A DNA stretch of 41,794 nucleotides from Thioalkalivibrio sp. (lineage in GTDB: Bacteria; Pseudomonadota; Gammaproteobacteria; Ectothiorhodospirales; Ectothiorhodospiraceae), in NCBI GenBank assembly GCA_011389655.1, contig JAABTX010000018.1, positions 1-41,794 of the forward strand. The letters are read 5' to 3'. How positions within the stretch are numbered: position 1 is the stretch's first letter; each line of letters begins with the position of its first letter. The notes under the pieces were generated by a model. The model was not told the origin of the DNA. It saw nothing but the letters and a program-made list of their open reading frames with translations, and ran no database searches. Below are positions 18,789 through 28,473 of this stretch, one piece after another. The position numbers and the translations under genes were made by a program.

Positions 18789-19655
18789 ATGACAGCCAGC
18801 ATGACCGGATATGCCCGCCACGCCACCGAGACCGATGGCCAGTCTCTGGTCTGGGAGATCAGGAGCGTGAATCATCGGCACCTGGATCTTCGGATTCAGG
18901 TGCCGGACGCTCTCAGGGCGCTCGAGGTTGAGGCGCGCGCCATGCTGCAGGAGTTGCTTGCGCGGGGCAGGGTGGAGGCCGTGCTGCGCGTGGAGACGGA
19001 TCCCACCACCGACGAGATCCGTTTCGATCATGAGCGCGCCACGGTCCTGATCCGGACGCTGCGCGAGATCGACCAGATGATGGTGAACGGGGCCCGCGTC
19101 TCGGCACTGGATGTGCTGACCTGGCCCGGCATCATGCAGCGCGACGAGCCGGTCGATATCGAAGCCCTGCGCGAGCCGGTGCTCGAGGGCCTGAAGGCCA
19201 CGATCGGCGAGTTGCGTGCAATGCGGCTCGCGGAGGGCGCGACGCTGCGGCAGGCCCTGGAGACGCGCCTGGACGCGTTCGCCGAACGGGTGCGGCAGCT
19301 GCGCGGGCGCCGTACCGAGGTGCTGGAGGCACAGCGGGAAAGGCTGCGCAGCCGGATCGCGGAGCTGGATCTCGCCCTCGATGAACAGCGCCTCGAGCAG
19401 GAGGTTGCACTGCTGGCCCAGCGTCTCGATGTGGACGAGGAGCTGGATCGGCTGGACGGGCACCTGGCCGCGATGCGGGAGATCCTGGGACGCGACGAAC
19501 CGGTGGGTCGACGCCTGGATTTCCTGATGCAGGAGTTCAACCGGGAGGCAAACACCCTGGGGTCCAAGTCCCACGACCTGGAGACCACCCGGGTCGTGCT
19601 GGAGATGAAGGTCCTGACCGAACAGATGCGCGAGCAGGTCCAGAACATCGAATGA
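18789..19655 (+). CDS. yicC: YicC-family endoribonuclease
   Basis: A 288-residue member of the YicC/YloC family, RNases implicated in small-RNA turnover in E. coli. The diagnostic N-terminus MTASMTGYAR is present, followed by SVNHRHLDLR (about 26-35). A long helical, heptad-like middle section (about 145-235) is rich in Glu, Arg and Leu. The conserved C-terminal block, DFLMQEFNREANTLGSKSHD (about 244-263), precedes the terminal helix. The ATG at 18789 follows AAGGA; an earlier ATG at 18702 would add a non-conserved extension. Divergent from rph. Confidence 0.94.
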   Translation: MTASMTGYARHATETDGQSLVWEIRSVNHRHLDLRIQVPDALRALEVEARAMLQELLARGRVEAVLRVETDPTTDEIRFDHERATVLIRTLREIDQMMVNGARVSALDVLTWPGIMQRDEPVDIEALREPVLEGLKATIGELRAMRLAEGATLRQALETRLDAFAERVRQLRGRRTEVLEAQRERLRSRIAELDLALDEQRLEQEVALLAQRLDVDEELDRLDGHLAAMREILGRDEPVGRRLDFLMQEFNREANTLGSKSHDLETTRVVLEMKVLTEQMREQVQNIE

Positions 19656-19688
19656 CCCGTCGGGTCGCGATCAGCGGGCGAACGGATT

Positions 19689-19718
19689 CTTGAAAACGCC
19701 TTCGCAGTCCCCAGATAT
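19689..19718 (+). promoter_or_regulatory. Sigma-32 heat-shock promoter
   Basis: CTTGAAA (19689-19695) and CCCCAGATAT (19709-19718) are separated by 13 bp, matching the RpoH consensus CTTGAAA-N11-16-CCCCATNT with one mismatch in the -10 region. It lies 41 bp before the hsp20 start codon and in the correct direction. Confidence 0.88.
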
Positions 19719-19758
19719 CCGTCAGGAGTAAACCGACACCCGATTGGAGGTGACAAAC

Positions 19759-20190
19759 ATGACCCTGATGCGTTACGAACCCTGGAGCCTGCTCAACCAG
19801 CTTTCGCGCGAGATCGAACGGCTGCACGAGTCCGGTGACCGCGACGAACCCGCAATCACCGCCGACTGGAGCCCCGCCGTGGATATCCGCGAGGAGTCCG
19901 ATGGCTACGTGCTGCACGCCGATCTGCCGGGTGTGGACCCGAAGGACATCGAGGTGCACATGGAGAACGGCGTGCTCACCATCCGCGGCGAGCGCAAGCG
20001 CGAGAGCGAGGAGGAGGGGGAAGGCTACAAGCGGGTCGAACGGGTGCGTGGTAGTTTCTTCCGGCGCTTTGCATTGCCGGATACCGCGGACTCGGACAAT
20101 ATCTCCGCGCGTTGCCAGAACGGCGTGCTCGAGGTGAGGATTCCGAAGCAGGCGAAGGTACAGCCGCGCCGGATCACCGTCGAGGGCTGA
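19759..20190 (+). CDS. Small heat-shock protein, Hsp20 family
   Basis: ATP-independent holdase chaperone of 143 residues. A short N-terminal arm (1-38) precedes an alpha-crystallin domain (about 39-130) containing VDIREESDGYVLHADLPGVD (residues about 41-60) and the conserved GVLTIRGER. The end has PRRITV, the usual I-x-V/I anchoring motif for oligomer assembly. GGAGGTGAC sits at ideal distance before the ATG at 19759, so the Met five codons earlier is not used. It is the first gene after a sigma-32 promoter and is followed by the co-chaperone gene cbpA, so both are probably heat induced. Confidence 0.95.
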   Translation: MTLMRYEPWSLLNQLSREIERLHESGDRDEPAITADWSPAVDIREESDGYVLHADLPGVDPKDIEVHMENGVLTIRGERKRESEEEGEGYKRVERVRGSFFRRFALPDTADSDNISARCQNGVLEVRIPKQAKVQPRRITVEG

Positions 20191-20221
20191 GCGGGCCACC
20201 GGACCGCATCCGTTCGGAACG

Positions 20222-20251
20222 GCGCGCCGTCCGGGCAACCGGGCGGCGCGC
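20222..20251. terminator. Strong GC hairpin between hsp20 and cbpA
   Basis: A 13-bp stem (20222-20234 with 20239-20251, one G-T pair) closes on a GCAA tetraloop, a stable GNRA-type loop in RNA. It starts 32 bases after the hsp20 stop and has no T-run. It could attenuate read-through into cbpA or stabilise the hsp20 message end. Confidence 0.5.
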
Positions 20252-20324
20252 AGCGCGCGTGGTGTCCGGGTTGCCGGATGCGCGCTGATGTTTCCTCGAA
20301 CCCAGCAGGCTGACGGGACCGTCT

Positions 20325-21221
20325 ATGGAATTCAAGGACTACTACAGGATTCTCGGCGTGCCGCGCTCGGCCAGCCAGGACGACATCAAGAAGGCCTACC
20401 GGCGCCTCGCACGCAAATACCACCCCGACGTCAGCTCCCAGTCCGACGCCGAGACACGCTTCAAGGAGATCAACGAGGCACACGAGGTGCTCGGCGACCC
20501 CGAGCGGCGCAGCGCCTATGACCGCCTGGGGGCGAACTGGCGGGCCGGGCAGGAGTTCCGGCCCCCGCCGGGCTGGGCCGGCCGCGGCGGCGGGGCGCCC
20601 GGGGGCGGCGGCCAGGGCTTCGACGGCTTCTCGGATTTCTTCGATTCGCTGTTCGGTGGCCGTGCCGGAGGCCGCCGTCGCGGCGCCGGTTTCCAGATGC
20701 GCGGCGCGGACCGCACCGGTGTTGCGGAGATCACGCTGGACCAGGCCCTGCAAGGCACCGAGGTCACGGTAAACGGCGGCTCGGGCGGTTCCCGCCGCGT
20801 GCGGATTCCGCCGGGCGCCCACACCGGCACGCGCCTGCGGGTGCGGGGGCAGGGTGAGCCCGGCGCAGGCGCGGGCACGCCCGGCGACCTGCTGCTGGAG
20901 ATCCGCGTCCGTCCGGACCAGCGCTACCGCCTGGAGGGCAGGGACCTGCACCGGGACCTGCCGATCACTCCCTGGGAGGCCGCACTCGGGGCCACCATCG
21001 ATGCCCCGACTCCGCAGGGCATGGTGCGGCTCAGGATCCCGCCGGGGACCCAGTCGGGCAAGGTGATGCGGCTGAAGGGGCGCGGTCTTCCCGGCAAGAC
21101 ACCGGGCGATCTCTACCTGCGCCTGATGATCGAGGTTCCGTCCGTGGAGGAGGCGGGGCAGTGGTACGAAGAGATGGCGAAGACCTCGGGTTTCCGGCCG
21201 CGGGCGCGGCTGCGGCCCTGA
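20325..21221 (+). CDS. cbpA: DnaJ-class co-chaperone, CbpA type
   Basis: Hsp40 co-chaperone of 298 residues that would stimulate DnaK ATPase. The J domain is at 1-65, with the essential HPD at 33-35. A Gly/Phe-rich linker (about 80-130) contains [14 protein letters not shown]. There is no cysteine zinc-finger domain, so this is the class II (CbpA) form and not DnaJ. Two C-terminal substrate-binding beta domains follow (about 130-280) with RIPPGAHTG and [10 protein letters not shown]. It lies downstream of hsp20 and may share its heat-shock promoter, attenuated by the hairpin between them. Confidence 0.92.
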   Translation: MEFKDYYRILGVPRSASQDDIKKAYRRLARKYHPDVSSQSDAETRFKEINEAHEVLGDPERRSAYDRLGANWRAGQEFRPPPGWAGRGGGAPGGGGQGFDGFSDFFDSLFGGRAGGRRRGAGFQMRGADRTGVAEITLDQALQGTEVTVNGGSGGSRRVRIPPGAHTGTRLRVRGQGEPGAGAGTPGDLLLEIRVRPDQRYRLEGRDLHRDLPITPWEAALGATIDAPTPQGMVRLRIPPGTQSGKVMRLKGRGLPGKTPGDLYLRLMIEVPSVEEAGQWYEEMAKTSGFRPRARLRP

Positions 21222-21292
21222 CGGTCACGCGTCCGGACCCGGCTGGTCATCGGGATGTTCGCGCGGCACTCGGGCCGCGGGAGGGTCGATGG

Positions 21293-22636
21293 ATGAGAAC
21301 GATGCTTTTCTGGTTGTCTCTGATGCTGCTGTCCACCACCGCGGAGGCACGCCTGCCCGCCGGAGTGGACGGCGAACCGCTTCCGACGCTCGCCCCGATG
21401 CTCGAGCGCATCGTGCCGGCGGTGGTGAACGTGTCGACGCGCGCGGTCGTGGTCGAATCGGTGAGCCCGCTGTTCGATGACCCCTTCTTCCGGCGTTTCT
21501 TCGACCTGCCCACGCAGCCGCGCCAGCGTCAGCGCCAGGGACTCGGCTCGGGCGTGATCGTGGATGCCGATCAGGGGCTCATCCTCACCAACAACCACGT
21601 GATCGAGCGGGCGGACGAAATCGTGGTCACGCTGCACGATGGCCGCCGCTTCGACGCCGAGGTGATCGGCGGCGACCGCGAAAGCGACATTGCGCTGATC
21701 CGCATCGAGGCCAGCGATCTCCGGGCCCTGCCCTTTGCCGACTCGGACCGGCTGCGCGTGGGGGATTTCGTGGTTGCGATCGGCAACCCCTTCGGGCTGG
21801 GGCAGACGGTCACCAGCGGCATCGTCAGTGCCCTCGGCCGCAGTGGCCTGGGGGTCGAGGGACTCGAGGACTTCATACAGACCGATGCCTCGATCAATCC
21901 GGGCAATTCGGGCGGCCCGCTGGTCAACCTGCGCGGCGAGCTGGTCGGAATCAACACCGCCATCATCGCGCGCGGCGGCGGCAACATCGGAATCGGTTTT
22001 GCGATCCCGATCAACATGGCGCGGGCGGTGCAGGATCACCTGATCGAGGACGGTGCGGTCACCCGCGGCCAGCTCGGGGTCTCGATCCAGGATCTGACGC
22101 CCGATCTGGCCCAGGCCTTCACGCTGGATCTGACCGGCGGTGCGGTGATCGCTCAGGTGGAACCCGGCTCTGCTGCGGAGCGGGCAGGTCTGCGCGCGGG
22201 GGACGTGGTGATCGAGGTCGATGGCCGGCCGGTGCGCGGAGCCAGTGATCTGCGCAACCGCATCGGCCTGCTGCGCGCCGGCACCGAGGTCGAGCTGCGC
22301 CTGCTGCGCAACGGGCGCGAACAGCTTGCGAGCGCGCGCATCGAGGCGCCGCAGCCGCAGGAACTGGATGGCGAGGCTGTCGACTCGCGACTGGCAGGGG
22401 CCCGTTTCGAACGGGTGCTGGACCGGGAGGGCACGCCCCGGATCCGGATCGCCCGGGTGCAACCACGTTCCCCCGCGGAGCGGGCAGGCCTGCGCGAGGA
22501 CGATATCGTACTTTCGGTGAACCGGCGTGAGGTCGAGCGGCTGGAGGATCTGCCGGCGTCGGCTCGGTCGGGCGGCGGGACGCTGCTGCTGAACCTGCAG
22601 CGGGGCACCAGCGCCTTCTTCCTGATGCTGCAGTAG
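21293..22636 (+). CDS. degQ: Periplasmic serine protease/chaperone, DegP/DegQ family
   Basis: HtrA-family periplasmic protease that degrades misfolded envelope proteins. The 447-residue precursor has a signal peptide (1-19, MRTMLFWLSLMLLSTTAEA). The catalytic triad is readable: H102 in TNNHVI, D132 in ESDIALI, S206 in NPGNSGGPL. PDZ1 covers about 250-340 (GQLGVSIQDLTPDLA onward) and a shorter PDZ2 about 370-440. Length favours DegQ over DegP, which has a longer LA loop. The start at 21293 follows GGGAGGG; the earlier Met would hide the signal peptide. Proximity to hsp20 and cbpA suggests a stress-response neighbourhood. Confidence 0.93.
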   Translation: MRTMLFWLSLMLLSTTAEARLPAGVDGEPLPTLAPMLERIVPAVVNVSTRAVVVESVSPLFDDPFFRRFFDLPTQPRQRQRQGLGSGVIVDADQGLILTNNHVIERADEIVVTLHDGRRFDAEVIGGDRESDIALIRIEASDLRALPFADSDRLRVGDFVVAIGNPFGLGQTVTSGIVSALGRSGLGVEGLEDFIQTDASINPGNSGGPLVNLRGELVGINTAIIARGGGNIGIGFAIPINMARAVQDHLIEDGAVTRGQLGVSIQDLTPDLAQAFTLDLTGGAVIAQVEPGSAAERAGLRAGDVVIEVDGRPVRGASDLRNRIGLLRAGTEVELRLLRNGREQLASARIEAPQPQELDGEAVDSRLAGARFERVLDREGTPRIRIARVQPRSPAERAGLREDDIVLSVNRREVERLEDLPASARSGGGTLLLNLQRGTSAFFLMLQ

Positions 22637-22688
22637 CCTCGGTTCCGGGTCTGCCGGCCACCGGACCCGGGACGGCGCCCGGGGTTGC

Positions 22689-23126
22689 TCAATGCCCCGG
22701 CGTATTCTTCTCCACCCAGCGCTGGCTGCCGTCTGCCAGCCGCTCGCGCTTCCAGAAGGGTGCCTCGTGCTTGAGCCGCTCCAGGATCTCGGAGCAGGCA
22801 TCGCGCGCAGCGACGCGGTGCGCGGACCAGACCGCGACCAGCACCAGGGTCTCGGCCGGCTCGACCGCGCCCACGCGGTGTGCGACCTCGCAGGTGATCG
22901 ACGGCCAGCGGCTCTCTGCCTCCGCGACGATGCGTTCCATCTCGCGTTCGGTCATGCCCGGGTAGTGTTCGAGGAACAGCGCCCGGACGTCCTGGTCCTC
23001 GTTGAAGTCGCGCATGCGTCCGGCAAACACGGCGCAGGCACCGAATCCCTCCAGTGGCAGTCGGCGCTCCCGCTCCCGCACCAGGGTCCAGGGATCGAAG
23101 GCGTGGTTGAACAGCCGGACCGCCAC
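22689..23126 (-). CDS. moaE: Molybdopterin synthase catalytic subunit
   Basis: Large subunit of molybdopterin synthase, which inserts two sulfurs from MoaD thiocarboxylate into cyclic pyranopterin monophosphate. The 145-residue sequence has [14 protein letters not shown] (about 29-42), [12 protein letters not shown] (about 52-63), [10 protein letters not shown] (about 83-92) and [10 protein letters not shown] (about 119-128), including the catalytic lysines of the family. It starts with GTG at 23126, 5 bp after the moaD stop. The cofactor made here is needed by SoeA, which explains the value of moa genes in this organism, although they are not adjacent. Confidence 0.95.
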   Translation of the reverse strand: MAVRLFNHAFDPWTLVRERERRLPLEGFGACAVFAGRMRDFNEDQDVRALFLEHYPGMTEREMERIVAEAESRWPSITCEVAHRVGAVEPAETLVLVAVWSAHRVAARDACSEILERLKHEAPFWKRERLADGSQRWVEKNTPGH

Positions 23127-23131
23127 GGAAC

Positions 23132-23362
23132 CTAGCCTCCGGTCACCGGTGGGAAGAAGGCGACCTCGTCACCGTCCGCAACCGGGGTGTCCAGACGTGC
23201 GTGGGTCTGGTTCACCGCCGCCATCAGTCGGGCGGGCGGGGCGCCGTGCAGGTGGCGCCAGAGATCGCCCACGGTCTGCACTTCCCCGGTCACCGTGACC
23301 TCGTCGCGGTCACGCCCGATATCCTCTCGCAGGTTAGCGAAATACTGGACGGTGATCGTCAC
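23132..23362 (-). CDS. moaD: Molybdopterin synthase sulfur-carrier subunit
   Basis: Ubiquitin-fold sulfur carrier of 76 residues. It ends in the required Gly-Gly (PPVTGG), which is adenylated and converted to a thiocarboxylate, and opens with the beta-strand [16 protein letters not shown]. It uses a GTG start at 23362 and precedes moaE in a two-gene unit. The moaC gene is divergent across a 48-bp gap. moaA and moaB are not in the window. Confidence 0.95.
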   Translation of the reverse strand: MTITVQYFANLREDIGRDRDEVTVTGEVQTVGDLWRHLHGAPPARLMAAVNQTHARLDTPVADGDEVAFFPPVTGG

Positions 23363-23410
23363 CTTGGCGGCCCCCTACACATCTACAGGTCGGTCCCGCA
23401 TTATACGGGC

Positions 23411-23902
23411 ATGGACCGTCTCACACATTTTGACGCCTCCGGAAAGGCCCATATGGTGAACGTCGGCGGGAAGCCGGTCAGCCACCGGGTCGCAGTGGCG
23501 GAGGGCTGCATCCGAATGCAGCCGGACACCGCAGCCCGGATCCAAGCCGGCGACCACCACAAGGGCGACGTGCTCGGTATCGCCCGGGTCGCCGGGATCA
23601 TGGGGGCCAAGCGCACGGGCGATCTGATCCCCCTCTGCCATCCGATCGGGCTCACGCGTGTCGCCCTGGAACTGGAAACGGGAGAGGATCACGTGCGCGC
23701 CCGCGCCACCTGCGAGGTGCAGGGTCAAACCGGGGTGGAGATGGAAGCGCTCACGGCGGTGAGTGTGGCGCTGCTGACAATCTATGACATGTGCAAGGCG
23801 GTCGACCGCGGGATGCGCATCGAGGACGTCCGGCTCCTCGAGAAGCACGGCGGACGCAGTGGCAGCTGGATAGTGGGAGCCGAAACGGGAGAATCACAAT
23901 GA
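23411..23902 (+). CDS. moaC: Cyclic pyranopterin monophosphate synthase
   Basis: Catalyses the second half of cyclic pyranopterin monophosphate formation, after MoaA. The 163-residue length is typical. Conserved blocks include [18 protein letters not shown] (5-22), [19 protein letters not shown] (about 51-69), LIPLCHPI (about 72-79) and [22 protein letters not shown] (residues about 108-129, with the catalytic EALTAVS). The ATG at 23411 has no clear ribosome site; the short divergent gap may give a near-leaderless transcript. Its stop overlaps the next gene's ATG (ATGA). Confidence 0.95.
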   Translation: MDRLTHFDASGKAHMVNVGGKPVSHRVAVAEGCIRMQPDTAARIQAGDHHKGDVLGIARVAGIMGAKRTGDLIPLCHPIGLTRVALELETGEDHVRARATCEVQGQTGVEMEALTAVSVALLTIYDMCKAVDRGMRIEDVRLLEKHGGRSGSWIVGAETGESQ

Positions 23903-26133
23903 AGTGGATCGTGCGTTTGCTGGGGCTGCTCGGCGTGCTGCTGCTGATTGCGGTGATCGTCGCCGTTTATCTGGTGGCGACCTTCGACCCCAATGACTAC
24001 AAGGGCCGGATCGAAGCGGAGGTCGCGGAGGCCACTGGTCGTGAGCTGACCCTGGCCGGCAGCGTCGAGCTCACCCTGTTCCCCTCGCTCGGTCTGCGGC
24101 TCCAGGACGCGCGCCTGGCCAATGCGGAGGGATTCGGAGAGGCACCGTTCGCCGAACTGCGGGTGATTGATCTGGCGGTGGCCGTGATGCCGCTGCTGCG
24201 CCGCGAACTCGAGGTGCAGCGCATCGAGGCCGACGGGGTTACGCTGCGGCTGGCCCGGGACGCGGATGGCCGCAGCAACTGGGACGACTTGCTGGAGCGG
24301 TCGGAGGCCGCGGCCGCCGAGGAGCCGGACAATGGGCCGGGCAGTTCCGGAGCTGAAGGTGCGCCGGGCATCGCGCTGGAGGAGTTGCAGGTCGCGGGTC
24401 TGGAGGTAACCGGACTGCGGGTCGAGTGGGACGACCGGCAGGCCGGCACGTTCATGCTCCTGGATCCGGTCAACCTGGAACTACGGGACTTCCGTCCCGG
24501 CGTCGAGACGCCGATCGACCTGGCAGCCTCGGTGCGGATCGAGGAGGCGGACCAGGCGCCGGTCGCGGCCGACCTGCGTCTGGATGCGCGGTTGAATCTG
24601 GACCTGGCGGCAGAGCGCTACGCGCTGCGCGCGGTCCGGTCCGAAGTGGATCTGCGCCATCCCGCGCTGGAGCAGGAGGTGAATCTACGGCTCGAGACCG
24701 ACCTCGTGCTCGACATGGCAGATGCCACCGCCCGGGCCGACAACCTCTCCGCTCATCTCTCCGACCTGCACCTGACCGGCCGTCTGGAGGTCAGCGGTCT
24801 GGACGCAGACATGCCCTCGCTGCAGGCCGAGCTGCGCAGCAACACCTTCAATCCTCGGGTGGTGTTCACCAGCCTCGGCCTCGACGCCCCCAGGACCACC
24901 GACCGCGAGGCCTTCACCCGCATGGAACTGGATATCTCCGCATCCGGCACTCCCCTCCGCCTGGAGCTGAACCCCGTGCTGGTCACCCTGGACGACACCA
25001 GCCTGCGTGGTGACGGCGAGGTGGATCTGGCCGGGGACCGCCCAGTTGTGCGCTTCGATGTCGCCGGCGATCGTCTGGACGTCGACCGGTACCTTCCGCC
25101 CGAGGTGGAGCGGGCCCGTACCCCGGAGACGCCGGATGCACCCGATCTCCCGGCGGAGGACATTACGATCGACCTGCCGGTCGAGCTGATGCGCGCCTTT
25201 GATCTGGACGGCCACCTGCGTCTCGATTGGCTGAAGCTGTTCGGGCTGACGCTCGAGGACATCGACCTGACGCTGCGCGCCCGCGATGGCGAGTGGAACG
25301 TGGAGCCACTGACCGGCAACGGCTACCAGGGCCGGCTGGAGGCCCGCGCGACCGTCGATGCCGGCGGTGAGGTGCCCGGTTACGCGGCCGCGGTCGACCT
25401 GCGTTCGGTGGCCATCGGCCCGCTGCTGGAGGCACTGCTGGAGGACGAGTCGAGGCTGGTCGGCACTGGAAATCTCGCCCTGGATGTCCGTACCGGAGGA
25501 GGGAGCGTGAACGCACTGATGGCCCGGCTGAACGGCCAAGGGGAGATGCGCTTCAGCGACGGCGCGGTGCGCGGCATCAATATCGCTCGAATCATCCGCA
25601 ATGCCGAGGCCAGGCTCCGGGGGGAGACCCCGAAGGACGAAGGGGAGCCGGACGAAACCGATTTCACGGCGCTGGCCGGCAGCTTCCGGATTCGCGACGG
25701 CGTGGTGCAAAACGACGACCTGACCGCCAGTTCGCCCCTGCTGCGCGTGGCCGGCCGGGGTTCTGCCGACCTTCCGGCCCGCGAGATCGACTACCGCCTG
25801 GATACGACCCTGGTCGCGACGATCGAGGGCCAGGGTGGACGGAGCCTCGAGGATCTGCGCGGCTTGACGCTGCCCATCCGCATCACCGGGAGCTTCGAGG
25901 AGCCGCGTTTCCGGCTCGATCTCGAGGAGGTGGTGCGCGAGCGGGTCGACCAGCGCCTGCGGCGCGAAGGCGAGCAGCTGCAGGAGCGGCTCCTCGAGCG
26001 CTTCGGTCTGGACGATGGAGCCGGCGATCAGCAGGAGGCGGCGCCCGAGTCCGGAGACACGGAATCCGGACCCCTCGAAGAGCAGATGGACCGCTTGCGG
26101 CGCGGTTTCGGCGAAAGACTGCGCCTGCGATGA
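23899..26133 (+). CDS. AsmA-family inner-membrane/periplasmic protein
   Basis: A 744-residue AsmA-like protein. One N-terminal transmembrane anchor (about 4-28, [19 protein letters not shown]) is followed by the AsmA signature [22 protein letters not shown] (about 30-51) and a very long periplasmic region of repeating beta segments. The C-terminal AsmA domain (about 470-650) includes [15 protein letters not shown], and the tail is charged and helical. AsmA/TamB/YhdP relatives are bridge-like proteins implicated in phospholipid movement to the outer membrane; which branch this belongs to is unclear. The start is set by ATGA overlap with moaC. Confidence 0.88.
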   Translation: MKWIVRLLGLLGVLLLIAVIVAVYLVATFDPNDYKGRIEAEVAEATGRELTLAGSVELTLFPSLGLRLQDARLANAEGFGEAPFAELRVIDLAVAVMPLLRRELEVQRIEADGVTLRLARDADGRSNWDDLLERSEAAAAEEPDNGPGSSGAEGAPGIALEELQVAGLEVTGLRVEWDDRQAGTFMLLDPVNLELRDFRPGVETPIDLAASVRIEEADQAPVAADLRLDARLNLDLAAERYALRAVRSEVDLRHPALEQEVNLRLETDLVLDMADATARADNLSAHLSDLHLTGRLEVSGLDADMPSLQAELRSNTFNPRVVFTSLGLDAPRTTDREAFTRMELDISASGTPLRLELNPVLVTLDDTSLRGDGEVDLAGDRPVVRFDVAGDRLDVDRYLPPEVERARTPETPDAPDLPAEDITIDLPVELMRAFDLDGHLRLDWLKLFGLTLEDIDLTLRARDGEWNVEPLTGNGYQGRLEARATVDAGGEVPGYAAAVDLRSVAIGPLLEALLEDESRLVGTGNLALDVRTGGGSVNALMARLNGQGEMRFSDGAVRGINIARIIRNAEARLRGETPKDEGEPDETDFTALAGSFRIRDGVVQNDDLTASSPLLRVAGRGSADLPAREIDYRLDTTLVATIEGQGGRSLEDLRGLTLPIRITGSFEEPRFRLDLEEVVRERVDQRLRREGEQLQERLLERFGLDDGAGDQQEAAPESGDTESGPLEEQMDRLRRGFGERLRLR

Positions 26134-26726
26134 CGTCTGCCGGGTGGCTGCTGCCCTGGCTGCTGCTGTGGGTCCTGGCGCCGGACGCGGTCGCCGAGCC
26201 CGACGTCGATGTCAGCTTCGACGGTTCGAGGCTGGAATTCCGTCTCGACGCGACGATGCGTGCGCCGCCATCGCAGGTCGAGACCGTCCTGAATGACTAC
26301 TCGAGGTTCGATCGTGTCCTGCCGCTGGTGGTGGAGAGCCGATCCCTGGGCGAGGTCGCCGATGGCGTCGAACGGGTTGCCACCCGGATGCGCGGCTGTG
26401 TGCTGTTCCTGTGCCGGGAGATCGATCATGTCTTCGACGTGCGCGCGATCCCGGGGCAGTGGTCTTCCGGCATCACCGTGCCGGAACTCAGCCGGATTCG
26501 CCGTGGGCACATGTCCTGGCGGATCGAGGCGCAGGACGGGGATGGCGCGCGCTCGCGTCTGCAACTCTACGGTTACTTCGAACCCGATTTCTCCGTGCCG
26601 CGTCTGCTCGGGCCCCCGCTGGTGCGCCTCTGGGTGGGCTCGGAGCTAGAGAAGAGCGTGGGCCGCATCGAGGAGGCCGCCCTCGCGCTCGGTGAGCGGG
26701 GGGCAATGGCGGTGGAGGCCCGGTGA
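26130..26726 (+). CDS. Exported SRPBCC (START-like) domain protein
   Basis: A 198-residue protein with a signal peptide (1-22, ending APDAVAEPD) and a single SRPBCC/polyketide-cyclase-like fold (about 25-185). The pattern ATMRAPPSQVETVLNDYSRFDRVLP (residues about 41-65) is the characteristic opening helix of the family, where the cavity binds a hydrophobic ligand. Two cysteines in RGCVLFLCRE (about 88-97) could form a disulfide in the periplasm. It overlaps asmA (ATGA) upstream and mutY (GTGA) downstream. Coupling to an AsmA-type lipid-transport protein makes a lipid-binding role attractive but unproven. Confidence 0.8.
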   Translation: MTSAGWLLPWLLLWVLAPDAVAEPDVDVSFDGSRLEFRLDATMRAPPSQVETVLNDYSRFDRVLPLVVESRSLGEVADGVERVATRMRGCVLFLCREIDHVFDVRAIPGQWSSGITVPELSRIRRGHMSWRIEAQDGDGARSRLQLYGYFEPDFSVPRLLGPPLVRLWVGSELEKSVGRIEEAALALGERGAMAVEAR

Positions 26727-27769
26727 ACGCCTTCGCCAGCCGGCTGCTGGCGTGGTTCGATGTTCACGGCCGGCATGACCTGCCGTGGCAGCATCCGCGC
26801 AGCGCCTACCGGGTATGGGTCTCGGAGATCATGCTCCAGCAGACCCGTGCCGAGACCGTGATCCCCTACTTCCTGGCCTTCATGGCGCGTTTCCCGGACG
26901 TCCGCGCGCTGGCGGATGCGCCTGCCGACGAGGTCCTCCACCTGTGGTCGGGCCTCGGCTACTACGCCCGCGCCCGCAACCTGCACCGGGCGGCGCGCCA
27001 CGTGATGGCAGTCCACGGTGGCGAACTGCCCGCGAACAGGCATGAGCTGGAGGCCCTTCCGGGGGTCGGCCGGTCGACGGCCGCGGCCATCGTCGCACAG
27101 GCCTTCGGTCAGTCGGAGGCGATCCTTGACGGCAATGTCCGGCGGGTGCTTGCGCGCCATGCGGGCATCGACGGGTGGCCTGGGGGGGCGGCGGTGCAGC
27201 GGCGCCTCTGGTCTGTCGCCGAGGAGCGTATACCCGGCCTGCGCATGGCCGATTACACCCAGGCGATGATGGATCTCGGGGCGACCGTCTGTACCCGCAG
27301 TCGACCGGATTGCCCCCGATGCCCGGTCGCGGCGGATTGTGTCGCGCTGGCCGAGGACCGGGTCGCCGATCTGCCTGCCCCGCGGCCCAGCCGAGCGCTG
27401 CCGGTGCGGACACGCTGGGCCGGGCTGCTGTCGGCGCCGGAGGGCGTGTACCTGGAGCGCCGCCTTGCGTCCGGCATCTGGGGTGGCCTCTACAGCCTTC
27501 CGGAACGCGAGGATGCCGGAGAGCTGCGCGACTGGATCCTCTCACGCTGGCCGGGTGCCCGGCAGATCGAGCCACCGGTCGATCGGATCGGGCATGTCTT
27601 CAGTCATTACAGGCTGGACCTGCGCATCCTGCGGTTCGCCCTGCCGTCTGCGACATGCGGGATCATGGAAGGGGAACAGGCGATCTGGTATAACTCGCGC
27701 CTTCCGATGCGGGTCGGGCTGCCCGCCCCAATCGAACGTTTTCTGATCGAGCACGGGAATTCCGAATAA
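26723..27769 (+). CDS. mutY: Adenine DNA glycosylase MutY
   Basis: Removes adenine mispaired with 8-oxoguanine. The 348-residue protein has the catalytic E35 in SEIMLQQT, the helix-hairpin-helix [12 protein letters not shown] (112-123), catalytic D136 in [10 protein letters not shown], and the [4Fe-4S] motif C190-x6-C197-x2-C200-x5-C206. The C-terminal NUDIX-like domain (about 228-340) contains HVFSHYRL, the FSH loop that recognises 8-oxoguanine. It uses a GTG start overlapping the stop of the SRPBCC gene. Its stop overlaps yggX (TAATG), the same mutY-yggX order as in E. coli. Confidence 0.96.
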   Translation: MNAFASRLLAWFDVHGRHDLPWQHPRSAYRVWVSEIMLQQTRAETVIPYFLAFMARFPDVRALADAPADEVLHLWSGLGYYARARNLHRAARHVMAVHGGELPANRHELEALPGVGRSTAAAIVAQAFGQSEAILDGNVRRVLARHAGIDGWPGGAAVQRRLWSVAEERIPGLRMADYTQAMMDLGATVCTRSRPDCPRCPVAADCVALAEDRVADLPAPRPSRALPVRTRWAGLLSAPEGVYLERRLASGIWGGLYSLPEREDAGELRDWILSRWPGARQIEPPVDRIGHVFSHYRLDLRILRFALPSATCGIMEGEQAIWYNSRLPMRVGLPAPIERFLIEHGNSE

Positions 27770-28041
27770 TGGCGAGAACCGTTAACTGCGTGTACCTGGG
27801 TCGCGAGGCGGAGGGTCTGGACTACCCGACCTATCCTGGCGAGCTGGGCAAGAAGATCTTTGCCAACGTCTCGAAGGAGGCCTGGCAGGCCTGGCTGAAG
27901 CACCAGACCATGCTGATCAACGAGTACCGTCTGAGTCCGATGGAGCCGAAGGCGCGGAAATTCCTCGAAGACGAGATGGAGAAGTTCTTCTTCGAGGGCG
28001 GCGCGCAGCGTCCCGAGGGCTACGTGGATCCGAACCAGTAA
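27769..28041 (+). CDS. yggX: Fe(2+)-trafficking protein YggX
   Basis: Small cytoplasmic protein of 90 residues linked to iron-sulfur cluster protection and oxidative-stress resistance. The N-terminus [20 protein letters not shown] includes the conserved Cys7, and the family block [20 protein letters not shown] (residues about 30-49) is intact. It is translationally coupled to mutY, whose product needs a [4Fe-4S] cluster, so the pairing makes functional sense. It is the last gene of the overlapping moaC-to-yggX run. Confidence 0.96.
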   Translation: MARTVNCVYLGREAEGLDYPTYPGELGKKIFANVSKEAWQAWLKHQTMLINEYRLSPMEPKARKFLEDEMEKFFFEGGAQRPEGYVDPNQ

Positions 28042-28158
28042 GGTTTGCGTCCCACCGCACTCTTCCGCCGCCGGTCCCCGCGGGTCACTGCTTGACGCCC
28101 GGGGCAGCTGCCGGTTTAATAGCGCCCTTCGCCTGCAGGCGACCGCCTGCCCAAGTCC

Positions 28159-28234
28159 GGCCAGGTAGCTCAGTTGGTAGAGCAGGGGACTGAAAATCCC
28201 CGTGTCGGCGGTTCGATTCCGTCCCTGGCCACCA
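28159..28234 (+). tRNA. tRNA-Phe (GAA)
   Basis: A complete 76-nt cloverleaf with encoded CCA. The acceptor stem GGCCAGG pairs perfectly with CCTGGCC, followed by ACCA. The D-arm is GCTC-AGTTGGTAGA-GAGC type. The anticodon stem GGGGA/TCCCC carries the loop CTGAAAA with anticodon GAA (34-36). The T-arm has GGTTCGATTCC with one G-T pair. All tertiary-contact bases (T8, A14, G18, G19, T54-T55-C56, A58) are in place. Confidence 0.98.
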
Positions 28235-28272
28235 TCTCCTTTCGCTAGTTCCCCGCGTGCCTGCCGCCTGGC

Positions 28273-28300
28273 GGGGTGCGCACTGGCGTGCGCGCACCCC
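28273..28300. terminator. Hairpin downstream of tRNA-Phe
   Basis: GGGGTGCGC (28273-28281) pairs perfectly with GCGCACCCC (28292-28300) across a 10-base loop, 38 bases beyond the tRNA 3' end. There is no T-run. It probably ends the tRNA transcript or serves as a processing barrier. The remaining DNA to 28473 shows no other clear signal. Confidence 0.5.
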
Positions 28301-28473
28301 CATGACCCCGGGTCCCGGCCGAATCGGTCCCGCGCCGACCTTGCAGGCGCGGGCATGATAGGGTAAGCCGACGCGGATCCCGAGGCGGCAACGCCGCGCA
28401 GCTGCCCGATCGGGTGCATTGCAGCCAGGCGGTCCGGATCGCGTTCAACCCGATTCGCACACGGCCCCCGGTC

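Noticed and set aside
21113-22801. A 562-codon minus-strand open frame opposite degQ
   Set aside because: Antisense of a protease gene with an intact catalytic triad; low-complexity Arg/Asp/His composition typical of shadow frames.
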